Assembly (NCBI GenBank): GCA_902492005.1
Contig: CABUJV010000006.1
Coordinates: forward strand, 1-64,000
Source: an uncultured Eubacteriales bacterium
Lineage (GTDB): Bacteria; Bacillota; Clostridia; Oscillospirales; Oscillospiraceae
Length of the DNA stretch: 64,000 nt
Direction: 5' to 3'
Positions 7,403 to 15,220 of this stretch are shown here, one piece after another. Position 1 is the first letter of the stretch. Each line of letters starts with the position of its first letter. The translations under genes were made by a program, and so were the position numbers. The notes under the pieces are model-generated. The model did no database searches and had not been told where the DNA came from. It saw only the letters and a list, made by a program, of their open reading frames with translations.

Positions 7403-9406
7403 CTGTATCGGCAAGGTAAAAAAGTCCTCTGCCAGGTCGTCCTTGTCGAAGATCACGTTATACTGGAGCATCTCGTACTCCTCCAGGGCGGCCTGGGCCC
7501 CCTCGGAGAGCTGGCTGCGCCGGCTCACCCAGGCGCCGCCGGCGTCCTGGAAGCCAACGGCGTTGACCACCGGCACGGTCTGACGCAGCTCATTCAGGAA
7601 CTGCTGGTAGCCGGTCTGGGGCAGGTTGGCGGTCTCCGCCAGCAGGGCGGCCAGGTAGTTGAGGGACAGCTCCACCCCCTCGGCCTCCGGGATGTCGTAG
7701 TTGGCCCAAATGACGAAGGGCACCGCCTGGCGCTTCTGGGCGGTGGCGGCGTCCCAGGTGTCCTCGCCGCCGCCCAGCATCTTGGTATAGAAGCTGGTGG
7801 CCACCTGGGGCTGGTGGTCCCCGAACAGGAGGATCATGGTAGGCTCCTCCACCTGGGAGAAATAGTTGATCAGGTACCGAAAGGCGTTGTCGCTCTGCTT
7901 GATGAGGGACAGGTACTGGTCCACGGTTGGGAACCGCCCGGCCAGCACCCCGGTGAGCTCCGACGTCCGCTCCAGACCGTCCCAGGGCTTGTCATAGCCG
8001 CTGTGGTTCTGCATGGTGACGTTGAAGACGAAGAGGGGCCGCCCCTCCTCCTTCTCCTCGTACAGTCGGATCAGGCTGTCATAGTCGGACCGGTCGCTGA
8101 TGTACTCCCGGATGAGGCTGGTGTCGGTGAGGTCGTCCTGGAACAGCACCGTGTCGAAGCCGAAGTCGCCATACACCGCCCGCCGGTTCCAGCCGGAGGC
8201 CAGGTAGGGGTGCAGGAACACGGTGTCATAGCCCAGGGCCTTCATCTGAGCCCCCAGGTTTGGGGTCCCGTCGGTGACGTAGAGGTGGAAGGGCACGGTA
8301 CCCTCCGGGAGGAAGGCGGTGGTGTTGCCGGTGAGGAACTCGTACTCCGAGTTGGCGGTGGTACCGCCGAACACCGAGGCGTAGGCCGTCCCCTTGACCG
8401 TATTCTCCGTCATGGATCGGAAGAAGGGGAGAAAATCCTCGCTGACGGGCAGGTCGCCCAGCACGCTCAGGTCAGAGAAGGACTCGTTCATGACAACAAT
8501 GAGATTCTCCGGCCGGATGCCCTCCCCAGCGGCGCCGGAGGCATAGCCCCCCGTCAGGCTCTCCAGCGTCTCCTGGGAGTAGCCCTCCGGCTCCGGCACC
8601 TTGGAGTAGCGCAGACAGACCGAGAAATTGAGCAGGAAGCCGTTGCCTCGTGTGGTCCACATGGAGGGCTCGATCTCCAGAGCAGAGAGGAAACCGGTGC
8701 CGAAAAAGACCGCCAGATAGGCCGCCGCCACGCCCACGGCGGGGAGGGTGATCCACAGCCGTGGCAGGCTGCGGCCCTGCTGCCGGGGCAGCTTCCACAG
8801 CACCAGCAGGCACAGGGCCAGCACCAGCAGACACTGAAGCTGGGTGGCGTCCAGCCGGTAATCGTAGTTGCCCGCCACGTTGGCGGCGGTGCGCAGGGTC
8901 AGCAGGTCGCCGGGGAAGATGGTGCGGCCCCGGAACCGGATGACGTAGCGGTTGGCCATGCCGATGGCGCAGCACAGGGCCAGAGCCGTCCCGGCGGACA
9001 GGTTCCGCCGCCCGAGCAGCAGATAGAGGCCGCAGGCGATCAGGTAATACCAGGCCAGGTTCAGGACCACCTGGAGGTTGGAGAAGCTGGACCAGGGCTG
9101 GTTCCAGTTCATCTGCTCCACCATGCTGTAGGAAACCAGGGGCCCCAGGGCAAAGCACAGCCGGGAGAGCAGCAGGCCCAGGCTGCGGCCCATGTCCACC
9201 CGCAGAGCGGCGAGGGTGCCGAAGGTCAGCGCCCAGAGTCCGGCGGGGATGGGTTCCATGCCGGACCAGAGCAGTCCGGCCAGCACGGCGGCAAACAGGG
9301 CCAGTCCGGCCCAGACCCCGCCCCGCCAGACCGAGACAGACAGATGGAACCGGGGCAGGGCATGCTCCGGCGTGGTGTGGGATCTTGTGGGGTTGAGTAC
9401 GCTCAT
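7388..9406 (-). CDS. LtaS-like sulfatase-fold phosphoglycerol transferase
   Basis: A 672-residue polytopic membrane protein. Roughly the first 260 residues hold five to six membrane segments, and the remainder is an extracellular alkaline-phosphatase/sulfatase domain. Family residues are visible: the Glu of VVMNESFSD, the likely nucleophile Thr in GGTTANSEYEFLTGN and the His of LLFGDHQP. Such enzymes move glycerol phosphate from phosphatidylglycerol onto lipoteichoic acid or similar glycans. The start is the ATG 11 nt after AAAGG, because an upstream in-frame ATG would place coding sequence over the promoter. It is a single gene with promoter and terminator. Confidence 0.85.
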   Translation of the reverse strand: MSVLNPTRSHTTPEHALPRFHLSVSVWRGGVWAGLALFAAVLAGLLWSGMEPIPAGLWALTFGTLAALRVDMGRSLGLLLSRLCFALGPLVSYSMVEQMNWNQPWSSFSNLQVVLNLAWYYLIACGLYLLLGRRNLSAGTALALCCAIGMANRYVIRFRGRTIFPGDLLTLRTAANVAGNYDYRLDATQLQCLLVLALCLLVLWKLPRQQGRSLPRLWITLPAVGVAAAYLAVFFGTGFLSALEIEPSMWTTRGNGFLLNFSVCLRYSKVPEPEGYSQETLESLTGGYASGAAGEGIRPENLIVVMNESFSDLSVLGDLPVSEDFLPFFRSMTENTVKGTAYASVFGGTTANSEYEFLTGNTTAFLPEGTVPFHLYVTDGTPNLGAQMKALGYDTVFLHPYLASGWNRRAVYGDFGFDTVLFQDDLTDTSLIREYISDRSDYDSLIRLYEEKEEGRPLFVFNVTMQNHSGYDKPWDGLERTSELTGVLAGRFPTVDQYLSLIKQSDNAFRYLINYFSQVEEPTMILLFGDHQPQVATSFYTKMLGGGEDTWDAATAQKRQAVPFVIWANYDIPEAEGVELSLNYLAALLAETANLPQTGYQQFLNELRQTVPVVNAVGFQDAGGAWVSRRSQLSEGAQAALEEYEMLQYNVIFDKDDLAEDFFTLPIQEEAG

Positions 9407-9446
9407 GACGGTATCCTTTTCCTTTGAATTTACAAAATTGAGTTCC

Positions 9447-9475
9447 ATTTTACACTTGTGCGGGGTAAAAATCAA
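9447..9475 (-). promoter_or_regulatory. Sigma-A promoter of the LtaS-like gene
   Basis: Minus strand: TTGATT (9470-9475), a 17-bp spacer, TAAAAT (9447-9452). It supports the downstream start at 9406. Confidence 0.65.
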
Positions 9476-9525
9476 GTAAGGGACCCTTACGTTTTCTTTA
9501 CGATTCATCCCAGGGAAATAGGACG

Positions 9526-9556
9526 AGCCCCCGCCGGAAACGTTCCGGCGGGGGCT
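9526..9556. terminator. Strong hairpin after pyk
   Basis: A perfect 14-bp GC-rich stem (9526-9539 with 9543-9556) stands 15 nt after the pyk stop. On the pyk strand no U-run follows (CTCGTCC), while on the plus strand TTCTTTTCTC follows. It may work as a stabilising stem or as a terminator for antisense transcripts. Confidence 0.6.
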
Positions 9557-9571
9557 TCTTTTCTCTGTTTG

Positions 9572-10999
9572 TTACAGCGTTTCCCGGACGATCTGGGCCT
9601 TGATGAGGTTGGTGGAGCCGCTCTTGCCGATGGGCACGCCGGCGGTGATGACCACGGTGTCGCCGGGCTTCACCATACCCTCCTTGCGGGCGCACTCCAC
9701 GCACAGGGAGAACAGCCGGTCGGTGGAATCCACCGTGCCGGACAGGCAGGGCTTCACCCCCCAGGAGACGGCCAGCTGCCGCCGGACCTTCTCGGTCTGG
9801 CACATGGCCACAATGGGGCACTGAGGGCGGTAGCGGGCGATCATCCGGGCGGTGTGGCCGGAATTGGTGGCGGTGAGGATGGCGTTGGCCTCCAGGTCCA
9901 TGGCGGTCAGACAGCAGGTATGGGTGATGGCGTCGTTGATGGTGTTCTCGGGTACGGTCTTGCGCTCCCGGAAGCGGCCCCAGTAGTCGATGGCCCCCTC
10001 GGCGGCGGTCACGGTGTCCACCATGGTCTGCAGGGCCTCCACCGGATACTTGCCGGAGGCGGTCTCGCCGGAGAGCATGACGCAGGAGGTGCCGTCGAAT
10101 ACGGCGTTGGCCACGTCGGAGACCTCTGCCCGGGTAGGGCGGGGATTGCGGATCATGGAGTCCAGCATCTGGGTGGCGGTGATGACCGGCTTGCCCTCCC
10201 GGATGGTGGCCTTAATCATCTTCTTCTGAAGGATGGGCACCTCGTGGGCCGGGATCTCCACCCCCAGGTCGCCCCGGGCCACCATCACGCCGTCAGCCAC
10301 CTCGATGATGTCCAGCAGGTTGTCCACGCCCTCCCGGTTCTCGATCTTGGCGATGATGCGGATGTTGTCCCCGCCGTACTGGTGCAGGCACTCCCGGATG
10401 TCCCGGATGTCGCTGGCCTTGCGGACGAAGGAGGCGGCAACGAAGTCAAAGTCGTTCTCCGCGCCGAACTTCAGATCCTCCCGGTCTTTCTCGGTGAGGG
10501 AGGGCAGCAGGATGTGCACGCCGGGGATGTTGATGGACTTGTTGCTGGACAGGGGGCCGCCGTTGTCCACCGTGCACAGAATGTCGTGGCCCCGGATCTC
10601 CCGGACGCTCAGCTCGATGAGGCCGTCGTCCACCAGCACCCGGTGGCCCGGCTTGAGCTCCTCGTGGAGGTTCTGGTAGGTGACGGACACCCGCCGCCCG
10701 TCGCCGGGCACGTCGTCGGTGGTCAGGGTAAAGTCCTGCCCCCTTTCCAGAGTGACGGAGCCCTCTTCAAAGGTCTTAATGCGGATCTCCGGCCCCTTGG
10801 TGTCCAGAATGGTGGCCACCGGGACCCCCATCTCGTCCCGGACGCGCTTGAGCTTGGTCAGTTGGGCCAGGTGACTCTCATGGGTGCCGTGGGAAAAATT
10901 AAAGCGGGCGGCGTTCATGCCCGAACAAATCAACTGGCGGATGATCTCCTCGCTGTCCACTGCGGGCCCCAGGGTACAGACAACCTTGGTCTTTCTCAT
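9572..10999 (-). CDS. pyk: Pyruvate kinase
   Basis: A 475-residue pyruvate kinase converting phosphoenolpyruvate and ADP to pyruvate and ATP in glycolysis. Conserved features in order: the N-terminal TKVVCTLGP, the substrate loop ARFNFSHG, the B-domain DTKGPEIRI, the metal/substrate motif VMVARGDLGVEIP, and ITATQMLDSM with the ..RPTRAEVSDVANAV helix. The length fits the short bacterial form without the extra C-terminal PEP-utiliser domain of Bacillus. The start was chosen at the ATG 10 nt after GGGAGG. It is monocistronic, with a near-consensus promoter. Confidence 0.97.
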   Translation of the reverse strand: MRKTKVVCTLGPAVDSEEIIRQLICSGMNAARFNFSHGTHESHLAQLTKLKRVRDEMGVPVATILDTKGPEIRIKTFEEGSVTLERGQDFTLTTDDVPGDGRRVSVTYQNLHEELKPGHRVLVDDGLIELSVREIRGHDILCTVDNGGPLSSNKSINIPGVHILLPSLTEKDREDLKFGAENDFDFVAASFVRKASDIRDIRECLHQYGGDNIRIIAKIENREGVDNLLDIIEVADGVMVARGDLGVEIPAHEVPILQKKMIKATIREGKPVITATQMLDSMIRNPRPTRAEVSDVANAVFDGTSCVMLSGETASGKYPVEALQTMVDTVTAAEGAIDYWGRFRERKTVPENTINDAITHTCCLTAMDLEANAILTATNSGHTARMIARYRPQCPIVAMCQTEKVRRQLAVSWGVKPCLSGTVDSTDRLFSLCVECARKEGMVKPGDTVVITAGVPIGKSGSTNLIKAQIVRETL

Positions 11000-11064
11000 A
11001 AAATGTGAACCTCCCATGTTCCTTTGTATGGCGGTCGATTCTTTCTATCGAAACTTCGATTGCT

Positions 11065-11093
11065 ATCATACTACATGTTGTGTTATTTTTCAA
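11065..11093 (-). promoter_or_regulatory. Sigma-A promoter of pyk
   Basis: Minus strand: TTGAAA (11088-11093), 17 bp, TATGAT (11065-11070). The ~60-nt leader contains a small dyad ATCGAA-GT-TTCGAT around 11047-11061. Confidence 0.7.
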
Positions 11094-11193
11094 AATAAAT
11101 TTTTGTGAATTTTTGTTGGATTTTTCGTTTTCCCGAAAAAAGTCCGAAGGACGGCCCGGCGCACCGCGCCGGAACCGCCCTCTGCCCTGCATG

Positions 11194-12147
11194 TTATATC
11201 TCCGCGTCCGGGTCCGGCTGCGGTTCCCGCTTGGACACCAGGGCCCAGTCCACCCGGCGGTCGCTGAAGTCCTCCACATGGATGTGCAGGCCGCAGGCGT
11301 CCACGTCGAACTGGGCGCCGTCCTCCGGGATCACCGAGAGCTGGTCGAACACCAGCCCGCCCAGAGTGTCGTACTCCTCGTCCTCGGGGAACTCCATGCC
11401 CAGAGCCTCGCCCACGTCCTCCAGATCGGCGGAGCCGGCGATGCGCCACAGGTTGTCCTCCAGCTGGACGATCTCCTGGTCCTCCTGGGGGTCGAACTCG
11501 TCGTAGATGTTGCCCACGATCTCCTCCAGCAGGTCCTCCATGGTCACTAGGCCGGAGGTACCGCCGTACTCGTCCACCACGATGGCCATATGTACCTTTT
11601 TGCTCTGCATGTCCCGGAAGAGGACGTCTGCCCGGACCGACTCGGGCACGAAGTAGGCGCTGCGCAGCAGCTCCTTCACGGGCTTGGGCGCATCCAGCCG
11701 GGCGTTGAGCAGATAGTCCCGGGTGCTGAGGATGCCGACGATGTCGTCGGCGTCCTCCTCATAGACCGGGAACCGGGACAGACCGGAGGACCGGATGGTC
11801 TTCATGATCTCCTCGTCGGTGTCGCCGGTCCAGACCATCACCATATCGGTGCGGTGTACCATCACGTCCTCGGCCACGGTGTCGTTGAAGTCAAAGACGT
11901 TTTCGATCATCTCTTTTTCGTCGGCCTCCATGGCGCCCTTTTCCTCGCTGATGTCCATAAGAGCGCGAAGCTGCTCCTCAGACACCGATTCCCGGCCCGC
12001 GTCGGGCCGGATGCGGGTGATGCGGAGGAAGGCGTTGCAGACGGCCTCCAGCCCCCGCCGGAAGGGCTTGACGGCGGCGGTGAGCAGGGCGCCCGCCAAA
12101 AACAGGGCCGCGCCGCAGAGTATGAACGGCCATACCGGGTCCGGCAT
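11194..12147 (-). CDS. CorC/HlyC-like CBS-domain membrane protein
   Basis: A 317-residue protein with one N-terminal membrane segment (residues ~5-25), then a CBS pair (about 75-195: VMVHRTDMVMV, SGLSRFPVYEEDADDIVGIL, VVDEYGGTSGLVTMEDLLEEIVG) and a C-terminal CorC_HlyC domain (about 215-305). This is the cytosolic half of CNNM/CorC-type Mg2+ exporters, but the usual four-helix DUF21 domain is missing. It resembles the short CorC proteins. The start follows AAGGGGGA by about 8 nt. A role in magnesium or cobalt homeostasis is inferred from the family only. Confidence 0.85.
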   Translation of the reverse strand: MPDPVWPFILCGAALFLAGALLTAAVKPFRRGLEAVCNAFLRITRIRPDAGRESVSEEQLRALMDISEEKGAMEADEKEMIENVFDFNDTVAEDVMVHRTDMVMVWTGDTDEEIMKTIRSSGLSRFPVYEEDADDIVGILSTRDYLLNARLDAPKPVKELLRSAYFVPESVRADVLFRDMQSKKVHMAIVVDEYGGTSGLVTMEDLLEEIVGNIYDEFDPQEDQEIVQLEDNLWRIAGSADLEDVGEALGMEFPEDEEYDTLGGLVFDQLSVIPEDGAQFDVDACGLHIHVEDFSDRRVDWALVSKREPQPDPDAEI

Positions 12148-12260
12148 GGAGGATTCCCCCTTAAAAACAGTCATTTCAGCCGGAATTTCTTCGCAAAAAA
12201 ACTCCAGTATATCTATGATACAATACTATGGCCTGAAATGCAAATTTTTTCGCGGGAAAG

Positions 12261-12289
12261 TTCAAAAGCGCCCTTCATTATGATATAAT
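12261..12289 (+). promoter_or_regulatory. Sigma-A promoter of the ClC gene
   Basis: TTCAAA (12261-12266), a 17-bp spacer, TATAAT (12284-12289), about 80 bp before the start codon. Confidence 0.6.
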
Positions 12290-12368
12290 AACCGCTGCAC
12301 GGCCGTGCGATGCGCTTTTTTGCGCCGCCGCTGCCCTCCTTTCAAATTTATGCGGAGATGATGTTTCC

Positions 12369-13643
12369 ATGAAGCTGTCTGCGGACACGCTGCGCGCCCA
12401 CGGGCTGGATTTTTTGGATTTTCTGCGCCGGGGCGTTTTCGCCGCTCTGATCGGCCTGCTGGTGGGAATCGTGGGCGTGGCCTTCCATTTCGGCATCGAC
12501 CTGGCCACCCAGCTCCGCCAGGCCCACAACTGGCTTATCCTGCTGCTGCCCGTGGGCGGTCTGGCCATCATCCTGCTCTACCGGGCCTGCGGCATGGAAC
12601 AGGACCGGGGTACCAACCTGGTGCTGGTGGCCGTCCGGGAGCACGAGCCCATGCGTCTGCGCACCGCCCCCCTCATCTTTCTGTCCACCTGCATCACCCA
12701 TCTGGTGGGCGGTTCGGCGGGCCGGGAGGGCGCCGCCCTCCAACTCGGGGCCTCCATCTCCAGCAAGATCGCCCACGCCATGGGCATGGAGCCGGAGGAG
12801 GGCCGGATGCTTACCGTCTGCGGCATGGCCGCCGCCTTCTCCGCCCTCTTCGGCACCCCCCTCACCGCCGCCATCTTCGCGCTGGAGGTGGTCCACGTGG
12901 GGGTCATCCAGTACGCCGCCCTGGTCCCCGCCTTTCTCTCCTCCCTGGTGGGCTATCTGCTGGCGGGCTGGATAGGTGTGGCCCCCACCGCCTACGCCGT
13001 CTCCGGCCTGCCCGGCCTGGACGGCGGGTCCCTGGTCCGAATCATCGTCCTGGGCGGGCTGTGCGCCCTGCTGTCCATCCTGTTCTGCAAGACCATGCAC
13101 ACCGTGGGCCGCCTCTACGCCCAGTTTTTACCCGATCCCCGGCTCCGGGCGGTCGTGGGCGGCTGCATCATGGCGGCCCTCTCCCTGCTGGACGGCGGGC
13201 TGGCCGACCAGGTATACAACGGCGCGGGCGGCAATCTCATCGAGGCCGCCGTCAACGGGAACGGCGCGGGGGTGGCCCCCTGGGCCTTCCTGGTAAAGAT
13301 CCTCTTCACCGCCCTCACCCTGGGGGCGGGCTTCCGGGGGGGCGAGATCGTCCCCACCTTCGCCTGCGGGGCCACCTTCGGCTGCACCGCGGCCCCTCTG
13401 CTGGGCCTGTCTCCCTCCTTCGGCGGAGCGGTGGGCGTGGCGGCCGTCTTCTGCGGCGTCACCAACTGCCCCCTGTCCTCCATCCTTCTGGCCTACGAGC
13501 TTTTCGGCGGTCGGGGCCTGCCCCTGTTCGCCCTGGCCATCGCCGTGTCCTACCGCCTGTCCGGCTACACCGGGCTGTATAGCGAGCAGCAAATCGTGTA
13601 TTCTAAGATCGTCCCCAGACAAATCAACAAAAAGGCGGAGTGA
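12369..13643 (+). CDS. ClC-family chloride channel/transporter
   Basis: A 424-residue membrane protein with ten or more hydrophobic helices. It carries the ClC signature GGSAGREGAALQLG (residues ~117-130), whose Glu is the gating glutamate, and the later pore-helix region FRGGEIVPTFACGATFG. No C-terminal CBS pair is present, as is common in small bacterial ClCs. Whether it is a channel or a Cl-/H+ or F-/H+ antiporter cannot be decided from these motifs. A GGAGATG element precedes the ATG. It stands alone, convergent with the small gene at 13659. Confidence 0.9.
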   Translation: MKLSADTLRAHGLDFLDFLRRGVFAALIGLLVGIVGVAFHFGIDLATQLRQAHNWLILLLPVGGLAIILLYRACGMEQDRGTNLVLVAVREHEPMRLRTAPLIFLSTCITHLVGGSAGREGAALQLGASISSKIAHAMGMEPEEGRMLTVCGMAAAFSALFGTPLTAAIFALEVVHVGVIQYAALVPAFLSSLVGYLLAGWIGVAPTAYAVSGLPGLDGGSLVRIIVLGGLCALLSILFCKTMHTVGRLYAQFLPDPRLRAVVGGCIMAALSLLDGGLADQVYNGAGGNLIEAAVNGNGAGVAPWAFLVKILFTALTLGAGFRGGEIVPTFACGATFGCTAAPLLGLSPSFGGAVGVAAVFCGVTNCPLSSILLAYELFGGRGLPLFALAIAVSYRLSGYTGLYSEQQIVYSKIVPRQINKKAE

Positions 13644-13658
13644 CACGCCGGCGCGGCT

Positions 13659-13898
13659 TCAGGCCCGCAGGCTCCCCAGCGCCAGCCCCAGGGCCAGCGT
13701 CCGGAGAAAGAGGCTCTTCCGGCTCTCCTGCTCCAGCTCGTTGTCGGCCCGGCAGTAGGCCCGAAAGGCGGAGGCACACGCCGAGGCCAGCAGCTCTTCT
13801 TCCAGGGCTTCCCGGCGGAGGCTGGCCTCCCGGTGACCGGGGACATAGGGGAGTTTTTGCTCGGTGAGCTCGAAGAGCTCCTGCAATAAGTCGGACAT
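13659..13898 (-). CDS. Small uncharacterised protein, XRE-linked
   Basis: A 79-residue protein of no recognised family. It is acidic and helical in its first two thirds (SDLLQELFELTEQKLPYV, then REALEEELLASACASAF) and ends with a short hydrophobic stretch, TLALGLALGSL. AGGAGG precedes three closely spaced in-frame codons; the third (ATG at 13896-13898) has the best spacing, 7 nt. It is transcribed away from the XRE regulator at 13970 from a consensus promoter whose spacer contains a perfect dyad. This suggests it is the regulator's direct target. A toxin or other small effector is possible but unproven. Confidence 0.65.
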   Translation of the reverse strand: MSDLLQELFELTEQKLPYVPGHREASLRREALEEELLASACASAFRAYCRADNELEQESRKSLFLRTLALGLALGSLRA

Positions 13899-13928
13899 AT
13901 GCATGCCTCCTGATCAATCGTTCACCTC

Positions 13929-13957
13929 ATTATAACATGAATGTTTGTTCATGTCAA
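13929..13957 (-). promoter_or_regulatory. Consensus sigma-A promoter of the small gene
   Basis: Minus strand: TTGACA (13952-13957), a 17-bp spacer, TATAAT (13929-13934). Both hexamers are perfect, so this promoter should be strong unless repressed. Confidence 0.85.
13935..13954. promoter_or_regulatory. Probable operator inside the promoter spacer
   Basis: A perfect inverted repeat ACATGAA-6-TTCATGT fills the spacer between the -35 and -10 boxes of the minus-strand promoter. It lies 15 nt before the XRE start codon. This is the expected position for an XRE-dimer operator that blocks RNA polymerase. Confidence 0.7.
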
Positions 13958-13969
13958 GGAGTGATAACC

Positions 13970-14182
13970 ATGGATATTTTTGCACAACGACTGCGAATTT
14001 TGCGGCAGAATCTGGGCGTGACACAAGAGACTGTCGCAGATGCCATTGGCGTCACCAGCCGGACCTACATCCGCTATGAGAAAGGCGAACGGGAACCTGT
14101 GATTTCCTTGTTAACCGTAATTGCCGATTACTTTGGCGTTTCCGCCGACTATTTGCTGGGCCGTTCAGACCAGCGGAAGTAG
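13970..14182 (+). CDS. XRE-family HTH repressor
   Basis: A 70-residue single-domain Cro/C1-type regulator. Residues 5-60 form the five-helix domain: LRILRQNLGVTQETVADAIGV, then TSRTYIRYEKGEREP as the recognition helix region, then LLTVIADYFGVSADYLLGR, the typical end. It has no effector domain. The start was taken at the ATG 8 nt after AAGGAG; an earlier in-frame ATG lies inside the operator and has no ribosome-binding site. It is divergent from the 79-residue small gene, with about 70 bp between starts, so it likely represses that gene and perhaps itself. Confidence 0.88.
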   Translation: MDIFAQRLRILRQNLGVTQETVADAIGVTSRTYIRYEKGEREPVISLLTVIADYFGVSADYLLGRSDQRK

Positions 14183-14195
14183 AAGGCCTCCTGCC

Positions 14196-14475
14196 TCCGG
14201 CGGCGCCCCTTTTTTGGAAAAGGGGCGGGAAAAGCAGTCAGGGCGGGGGATTCCGATTTCCCCCGCCCCGACACCCCACCCCTTGAAACGGCCAATCAGG
14301 GGAGACCGCGGTCCCCCCTATTGGATGTACCCCCCCGGGGGGCGCGCCCCGGGGGAATGAATCCAAACAAGGGGGCCGCAGCCCCCTTGGCTGGTCGTTT
14401 TAAGGGGAAATTCCAAAGAGGGGAAAATCGAAATCCCCTTCTTTCCGTCCCCTTTCTTCGGGAAGAAAGGGGACC
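14196..14475. repeat. Hairpin-dense non-coding region
   Basis: The gap 14183-14550 has no credible gene. It is packed with GC-rich inverted repeats. The clearest are GCCCCTTTT/AAAAGGGGC just after the XRE gene (probably its terminator), a 10-bp stem at 14241-14250/14259-14268, runs of C and G with palindromes at about 14332-14356, a 9-bp stem at 14368-14376/14381-14389, and a 12-bp stem at 14447-14458/14463-14474. Such arrays resemble dispersed palindromic elements. Base composition differs from the flanking coding DNA. Confidence 0.6.
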
Positions 14476-14550
14476 CCTGCGCGGGAGCGCCGCTCCCATG
14501 CGGGGGCCATCCCGGAGTGCCCCCTATTTCTTTTCCCAAAGGAGATCGTC

Positions 14551-15219
14551 ATGAACATCTTCGACATCATGGGTCCCATCATGGTGGGACCGTCGTCCTC
14601 CCACACCGCCGGGGCGGCCCGCATCGGCCTCATCACCCGGCGGCTGCTGGGCGAACAGCCCGTGGCCGCCGCCCTCATCCTCCACGGCTCCTTCGCCGCC
14701 ACCGGCCGGGGCCACGGCACCGACCGGGCTCTGGTGGCCGGCCTGCTGGGCCTGTCCCCCGACGACCCCCGCCTGCCTCAGTCCTTCGCCCTGGCCCGGG
14801 AGGCGGACATGGACCTCAGCGTCTCCGCCGCCGTCATTCGGGGCGCCCACCCCAACACCGCCATCCTCCGGGTGGAGAACCGGGAGGGCCGGGTGCTGGA
14901 GGTCAACGCCTCCTCTCTGGGGGGAGGCCGGGTGCGGGTCAACGCCATCGACGGCATGGAGGCCGCCTTCACCGGCGACTACCCCACCCTCATCATCCGC
15001 AACGAGGACAAGCCCGGCCAGGTGGCCGAGGTGGCGGGCCTGCTGTCCGAACACGGGGTGAACATCGCCGCCATGCAGCTCTACCGGGACCGCCGGGGCG
15101 GCCTGGCCGTCATGGTCATCGAGAGCGACCAGCCCATCCCCGAGGGGATGGCCGGCTATCTGCGCACCCTGCCCGGCATCGTCCGGTGCACCTATCTGAA
15201 CATGGGGGAGGCGGACTGA
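14551..15219 (+). CDS. sdaAB: L-serine dehydratase, iron-sulfur, beta subunit
   Basis: A 222-residue beta subunit of the oxygen-sensitive [4Fe-4S] L-serine dehydratase, which deaminates L-serine to pyruvate and ammonia. The N-terminal domain has the conserved IMGPIMVGPSSSHTAGAARIG, and the C-terminal ~70 residues form an ACT domain (IIRNEDKPGQVAEVAGLL). AAAGGAG lies 7 nt upstream of the ATG. The alpha-subunit gene starts 1 nt after its stop, so the two are translationally coupled. The window also carries pyruvate kinase, so serine can feed the same pyruvate pool. Confidence 0.95.
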   Translation: MNIFDIMGPIMVGPSSSHTAGAARIGLITRRLLGEQPVAAALILHGSFAATGRGHGTDRALVAGLLGLSPDDPRLPQSFALAREADMDLSVSAAVIRGAHPNTAILRVENREGRVLEVNASSLGGGRVRVNAIDGMEAAFTGDYPTLIIRNEDKPGQVAEVAGLLSEHGVNIAAMQLYRDRRGGLAVMVIESDQPIPEGMAGYLRTLPGIVRCTYLNMGEAD

Positions 15220-15220
15220 T

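Noticed and set aside
14321..14554. Short open frames in the hairpin-rich gap
   Set aside because: They consist of Gly, Pro and Arg codons produced by C and G runs, and overlapping frames on both strands look equally open. No ribosome-binding site is seen.
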